Shown piece after piece: positions 17,670 through 22,500 of a stretch of 22,500 bases of DNA. The notes below the pieces were generated by a model, which searched no databases, was not told where the DNA came from, and was given only the letters and a program-made list of their open reading frames with translations. Position 1 is the stretch's first letter; each line of letters begins with the position of its first letter. The stretch covers positions 9,042,538-9,065,037 of the forward strand of contig CM022667.1 in assembly GCA_012295275.1 (NCBI GenBank), written 5' to 3'. A program made the position numbers and the translations under genes. The DNA is from Chrysomallon squamiferum (taxonomy: Eukaryota > Mollusca > Gastropoda > Neomphalida > Peltospiridae).

Positions 17670-17765
17670 TCATTAATAATAATAATAATAATATTAATAT
17701 TAATATTAATATTAATAGTAATAATAATAGTAATAATAATAGTAATAATAATAATAATAATAACA
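17670..17765. repeat. ATT/AAT compound trinucleotide repeat
   Basis: TAATATTAATATTAAT units followed by AATAATAGT units. The poly-Ile frame here is an artefact. Confidence 0.9.
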
Positions 17766-17897
17766 ATTCCAAATTTAGTTATTAAAATGAATTTCCTCCA
17801 TAAACATTCTTTTTAATTATTATTCTAAAATGTTTGGTTTGTGGGTTTTTTTTTTTTTTTTTTTGATTTGGTTTTTAAAGAGATGAACAACATGAAA

Positions 17898-18588
17898 CGA
17901 ATAGTTTGCACCTAACAACCTTCCTTAATTAACATTTTAAAAATAAATTTACTGGAACGAAATCAACTTAATAATGAAACACATTAAACAAGAAAAAAAC
18001 TCGATACCACACACATACAACACAACTGACGTTATAAAACAAACACAGAGAAAACATAAAACATCATTATATTTTAATAAAAGCTGGAAAAAATGTTTGT
18101 TTTGACAGGTGCAAACAAAACAACTATTACCACACGCTCAGAATTATAAATGACGATTAATTTGCACGCGCATCAACTTATTTTTGATATGTACATGTTG
18201 ATGTTTGTTGTGCTTCGGAATCTAAAATATTGTGCTACAAAAGGGTTCCTCTGCTTATTACACTAAAGTTTCTCTGTAACTGGAAAAGAAAATGTAAAGT
18301 GCCAACAGTATTGCTACATAAAAAAAATAATAATAATAATAAAAAAAAAAAAAAAAAAAAATTAAACTTAATAATAATAATAAAATAAAAGATTTCTTGT
18401 ATGCAGTTCATGTCAAAACAAACATTTCTTCCAGTTCTTATTAAAATATAATGATGTTTTATGTTTTCTCTGTGTTTGGCATCGTGTTTTTTTCTTGTTT
18501 AATGTGCTTCATTATTAAGTTGACTTCGTTCCAGTAAATTTGTTTTTAAAATGTTAATTAAGAAAGGTTCTTAGTTGCAAAACTTTCG
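17898..18588. repeat. Large inverted repeat (foldback), 690 bp
   Basis: The left arm (17898-18107) and the right arm (18411-18588) are reverse complements at roughly 90 percent identity by eye. The left arm holds about 32 extra bases (near 18012-18043). Shared blocks include CTTAATTAACATTTTAAAAA and ACATAAAACATCATTATATT. The arms enclose about 300 bp that includes an A-run and AAT repeats. No transposase or terminal duplication was recognised. It may be a foldback element or an inverted duplication. Confidence 0.85.
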
Positions 18589-18589
18589 T

Positions 18590-18690
18590 ATATATATGTA
18601 TATATATAAACCCACACACATATATATACACGCACTTATACACACACATACACACACACACACATATATACATACATACACATACGTTCC
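18590..18690. repeat. TA/CA microsatellite region
   Basis: TATATA and CACACATACA units, imperfect. Confidence 0.85.
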
Positions 18691-18935
18691 TCTTTCTCTC
18701 AGATTATTACTTATGGCGCTCATCAATACATCTGCACGTGTTTTTCACCTTTTGACTTGAGACAAAATGTCAAGGAGTATGGAGGTTCCGAACATGTAAA
18801 CCTTTGTATACAAAACACACACGTTATTTCTGTTATGTTGTGTAACAAAACACATAACACTAACAGACTGGGCCGAATCGAGAATTCGTTCTGGAGAGTG
18901 AGTGATTGAAATTCTGTAAAGTTTATTATTATTAT

Positions 18936-18986
18936 TATTACATAAAATAAAATATAGTATGTTCTTGTATACAGCTCATAAAATAA

Positions 18987-19074
<88 letters not shown>

Positions 19075-19178
19075 GTCTGTCTGTTCATATATATCTATCT
19101 ATACAAGAATAGGAGAGAGAGAGAGAATTATTTTATAAGCTGTATACAAGAACATATTATATTTTATTTTATGTAATA
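18936..19178. repeat. Second inverted repeat enclosing (TC)n
   Basis: The left arm (18936 to about 19005) and the right arm (about 19112-19178) are nearly perfect reverse complements. Both contain TATTACATAAAATAAAATAT, TGTTCTTGTATACAGC and ATAAAATAATT in the matching orientation. The arm ends run into CT on one side and GA on the other. The loop holds a long (TC)n (18991-19070), GTCT units and TATC units. Confidence 0.9.
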
Positions 19179-19179
19179 C

Positions 19180-19241
19180 TACTACTGCTACTACTACTAC
19201 TACTACTACTACTACTAATAATAATGATAATAATAATAAAA
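19180..19241. repeat. (ACT)n and (AAT)n microsatellite
   Basis: ACT units from 19180 to 19215 pass into AAT units. Confidence 0.9.
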
Positions 19242-19841
19242 TAAACAAATACAATAGCCGCCTTGTTTTATAACAAAATCTTCGCATCAAAACTTCAAAT
19301 TTATCTTTCAAAATCATAATGGTTGTTCGCTAAAGTTACTCCCTAATGCTGTTGGACACTGAATTTAACATAACACTTTCCACCACCACCCATTTGAATA
19401 AACAACTTATATTGACAAACAACTAGAAATGCTTTTAACCTTGTTTTTTTTTAAATAGAAATTTATAAGTGGGCTGTTTGAAGTTAAGATGGCCCACTAG
19501 GAAATTAACATGCTCACGTGACAGTTGAATGAAGATGTCAACTGCAGTCGAAATGGACACGACCTCTCTGTTGACCGAAAGCATTTAACTGAAGCTGTAC
19601 TTGTCAGTTTCATTGTCTTGGTTGTTTTTGTGTAAACAGATAAATGTAAATGGACGTCCACTTGACGATTCTCATAAAATCGAATAAAAATAAATTTGTG
19701 TTGGCGGTAAAGACAGCTTTGTGACAGAGAGCGGGCTTGAGGTGTGTGATGTTGCAAGATCCAATCTCCGCAGTTCTCCTTTCTAGCTTTATTTTTTTTT
19801 CAGTACAAGTTTATCAAACACCCATAGGGCTTTTTTTACCT
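19242..19841. other. Intronic sequence, no gene assigned
   Basis: Includes an 86-codon minus frame (19497-19757) of ordinary composition with no recognisable motif, and a small hairpin with arms AGTGGGC (19468) and GCCCACT (19492). Confidence 0.45.
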
Positions 19842-19905
19842 GTATGTGAGAAGGTGCATATAAAAGATATATTTCTGCTAATTTCTGCTAAGAGTTGTTG
19901 AAGGA
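19842..19905 (+). mobile_element. Fragment of a molluscan SINE-like repeat
   Basis: GAGAAGGTGCATATAAAAGA (19848) and TTTCTGCTAA match the repeat fragment at 9233 and the block I recall from molluscan dispersed repeats. TTTCTGCTAA is locally duplicated (19872 and 19882). The rest of the element is not recognisable. Confidence 0.5.
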
Positions 19906-21230
19906 GATTTTTTTTTTTTTAATCATAATCAGATTTGAGATGTTGTTATTGATGCGGTGTTTGTTATGTTCATATATTCTACCAGTCCAGTGTGTAAATT
20001 GGGTCTAGGAACTATGCGCATTTATCAGTTTTCTATTGTGAATTCCGAAAACGAAGTAACTAAAAATAAAACAGACTGTTTGGATTACAGACACTTTATC
20101 ATACACGTGATATTCTGAAACCATGACATCTGATGAACAGGCTTCATTTTCCTTACCAGAAAGCATCTTTAATAAAACGATTCACTTTTCGACAAAAACA
20201 TGCCACATACTTTTGTATACCAGTTAAGAAGACATTAGGTTTAGACATCTTTAAGCATTTATTAACTGACAAATATCATTTTCTTAATTAATTACATTTT
20301 AAACGTTTTGTAACGAATATCATCCCTTGACAAAAAACATTTGGTTTAGAGCCTGACAGCCATAATCTCAGAATTATCACGTAATCATTGCTTAACAAGT
20401 TATTAACATTACCACGACAACTGGAATCAGTCAGAATGGTTTATAGTGTCAGGACTGAACAGCTTAACCCAGATTCCATAATCATTGATCAGAAAGTCGA
20501 TAGGGGGCGCCACCGATCAACACCTCCTCGTGCACCGTTAAGTACCTCAAACGAAGACTTTCTACTGACATATTTGTCAAATCTCTGTAACGTTTAGAAG
20601 GATAGAGTTTCATGTTGTTACGTCATTATAATAATTACACCAGAGTCGTGTGAGTGGAGTTAGTCTGAAGATGAAGGAAATGTTAGCTCGTGTCTTTGAT
20701 TACCTTTGTTTGTGTAAAACAAAACTCAGTTACCCCATGACCAGATGGAAAGCTCTTTCAGGTAGTCATAGAGGACTTTTTTCAGTCGTAGAACATAATT
20801 AGTCTACGTCACCACTGACCTTGCTACCTTCAGACAAGCAGACAGGTAGCTTGAGTAGAGAGTAAATCTGGGTTATCACTTGATACAAGCAGGTATCTAG
20901 TTTGACTTGTTTTGCTTTTTGTTACCTTGTCATCAGGACCGTGTGTGTTTTGGACCGATTCTGGTGTTTGTGGTCTATACGTCATGGTTGAAATATTTTG
21001 TTACCGAGCCACGGAATTTGACTCTTCGATGTGGAATTTCTTACGAGGACTGTGTTAGAAAATGTTAGCTGGTTATACTGTAAGAACAAACCCAGAACGT
21101 GTGTATAGACCCTTAGGTTTCAATGATTCCGAGTGGCTCAGTCTGACTTGTCAGTGGTTGAAAGTCGCAGGTGATTACGTTTATATCAAGATCATAAAGA
21201 GATAGAAATTGAATAAATTAAGAATTGCCG
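19906..21230. other. Least repetitive part of the intron, no exon assigned
   Basis: Mixed-composition sequence. Open frames at 20388-20597 (69 codons) and from 20671 (45 codons) have near-normal amino-acid composition. They show no recognised domain and no match to the expected next IP3-receptor residues. A CTCF-like core (AGGGGGCGCC) lies at about 20502-20511. Confidence 0.4.
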
Positions 21231-21245
21231 TTATGTGTTTGCGTT

Positions 21246-21404
21246 AGGTGTATGTGAGTATGTGTGTGTATGTGTGTATGTATGTGTGTGTGCTTATCTA
21301 CATACATATATATATATATATGTGTGTGTGTGTATGTTTGCAAGAATGTATGGTTGTATGTGTATATGTGTATGCATATATGTAGATGTATAAGTATATG
21401 TATG

Positions 21405-21448
<44 letters not shown>

Positions 21449-21475
21449 TGCATGTGTATATTTTGTATATGTATG
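21246..21475. repeat. GT/TA-rich simple-sequence region
   Basis: GTGTATGT units, (TA)n at 21306-21320 and a long GT run at 21409-21447. Confidence 0.9.
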
Positions 21476-21984
21476 TGTGGGAAAATTACGAAATTTATCA
21501 TAAAAAAAATAATAAAACCTGCAAAAGACAAATATTTGATTTTTCTTCACTTTCACTTTCGCTATTAATCTTCTTAACCTAAAGTTACATTATTTGGTAT
21601 AATAGAAGACATTAAAATAAAATAAAACTTCACAACTGCACACCATCAGACCTTTTTTAAACGCAAATATCTCAAAAAAAAAAAAAAAAAAAAAATCTTT
21701 CTCAAAGAATTACTCGACAAATCGTTATAAAAATTCTACCTCCTCTGTACACAAACGGGACACGGGTTTCGATGTCACCTGTGAAGACAGGCATTGTTAC
21801 CTGCACGCTGCTTCTTTATTCTGAACACGAAGACAACTCAGAGAACTCTCTGCTCACACGAAGACCACCAACACGATGAAACCTTCTCGCTGTCGGCTTT
21901 GTTCGAGTGATTATCGCTGTGAACTTTGACCTACGAGAAGACATGTTCTCTCTCTTTGTTGAATTACCATACACCAGGCCTGGG
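21476..21984. other. Intronic sequence, no gene assigned
   Basis: A poly-A run lies at 21674-21694. A GC-richer stretch (21760-21980) has an 18-codon frame at 21876 with three cysteines, which is too short to interpret. Confidence 0.45.
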
Positions 21985-22262
21985 ACCATCCTTAAAGTGC
22001 AGTGCAGAATATAGATAGTTGAAAGTTTTTCGTATGAAAGATGTTCAGAGGTGGGGGTGAGGGTTTGTACAAAAAAGAAAGTTGTAAATTTTGGTACGAA
22101 ATATACTCAGAGGGAAGAGGTTTTGCAAATAATTTTTATTTTTTTTTTTTTTTTTTTTTGAGGGGTTTGGCGTCCTTGAAGTTCAATGCATAATAGATAG
22201 TTGTAAATTTTCGGGGGAGAGGGTTTCCACACCCCTGTTGCGGGGACATTCTTAAAGTACAG
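21985..22262. repeat. Diverged repeat units with ATAGATAGTTG core
   Basis: CCATCCTTAAAGTGCAGTGC (21987), CGTCCTTGAAGTTCAATGCA (22171) and CATTCTTAAAGTAC (22247) begin similar blocks. AGTTG(A/T)AA(A/G)TTTT recurs at 22017, 22080 and 22199. Spacing is irregular. A 21-T run (22139-22159) interrupts the middle unit. Confidence 0.6.
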
Positions 22263-22500
22263 ATGACCCGAACCGATGTATATGGGTGTTCGTGGTTTAT
22301 TCGTACGAACAATGTACAGCAAGGGTGATGACGTTCGCTGGCTTTCGTGCCTTTCTTTGTAAATCATTTTAAAATAAATTAAAAAAAAATAAAAGTAAGT
22401 GCTGACAAATTTCAATCAAAATGTGTTTGTTTTAAAACGTACGCTCCGTCAAACACAGGTGTGCTTGCAGGTTTTCCACAGATACATTTCCACAAGCGTG
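22263..22500. other. Intronic sequence to the window edge
   Basis: No gene was recognised. A 102-codon minus frame (22107-22415) crosses poly-T and repeat units and is considered spurious. Confidence 0.5.

Noticed and set aside
19497-19757. 86-codon minus-strand frame
   Set aside because: Ordinary composition but no recognised domain; length compatible with chance.
20388-20808. Two plus-strand frames (69 and 45 codons) considered as the next ITPR exon
   Set aside because: No similarity to the receptor N-terminus and no flanking splice sites in the required phase.
21876-21929. 18-codon frame with three cysteines (CRLC-like spacing)
   Set aside because: Too short and isolated to support a zinc-binding peptide.

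Overview
The window looks like AT-rich, intron-dominated DNA from an invertebrate animal, most probably a mollusc. It has GT-AG splice signals, many di-, tri- and tetranucleotide microsatellites, and no bacterial-style gene packing. The mollusc call rests on two points. One is the single convincing coding exon. The other is two fragments (about 9233-9296 and 19842-19905) that resemble a SINE-like repeat I recall from molluscan genomes. Neither point settles the class.

Only one protein-coding segment is well supported: an exon at 8467-8576 on the plus strand. It carries a start codon at 8494 and 27 complete codons that look like the extreme N-terminus of an inositol 1,4,5-trisphosphate receptor (ITPR, the ER calcium-release channel). 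The exon ends at a strong GTAAGTG donor. It is GC-rich at third codon positions (22 of 26 codons after the ATG) inside very AT-rich surroundings. I found no other exon, so the gene probably continues beyond the window, with an intron of at least 13.9 kb after 8576.

Layout. 1-5890 is upstream intergenic DNA with a 101-111 bp tandem repeat (about 510-904), a 36-bp duplication (905-975), a 55-bp repeat (4671-4835) and many microsatellites. 5890-6520 is the best promoter candidate: relatively GC-rich, with a CTCF-like site, an NRF1-like site, a C-run tract able to form G-quadruplex or i-motif, and CT/GT tracts. 6520-7224 is a possible 5' untranslated exon or proximal regulatory DNA, with repeated GGATTA motifs and a good donor at 7225. 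7250-8466 is a putative 5' UTR intron. Its last 650 bp are a degenerate tandem array in which nearly every unit repeats the exon's own 3' splice junction. 8577-22500 is the first intron after the start codon. It holds a 21-bp CRE-like/octamer-like tandem array (11381-11527), a candidate hAT MITE (15298-15520), a 690-bp foldback (17898-18588), a second inverted repeat (18936-19178), a Z-DNA-prone tract (17487-17524) and long GA/TC tracts.

The most noteworthy observations are the splice-acceptor-like array abutting the start-codon exon, the 21-bp array that places CRE and POU-octamer motifs at two-helical-turn spacing, and the large inverted repeats that would form long double-stranded RNA in the pre-mRNA. 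Most open reading frames over 60 codons here are products of microsatellites and are not reported as genes.
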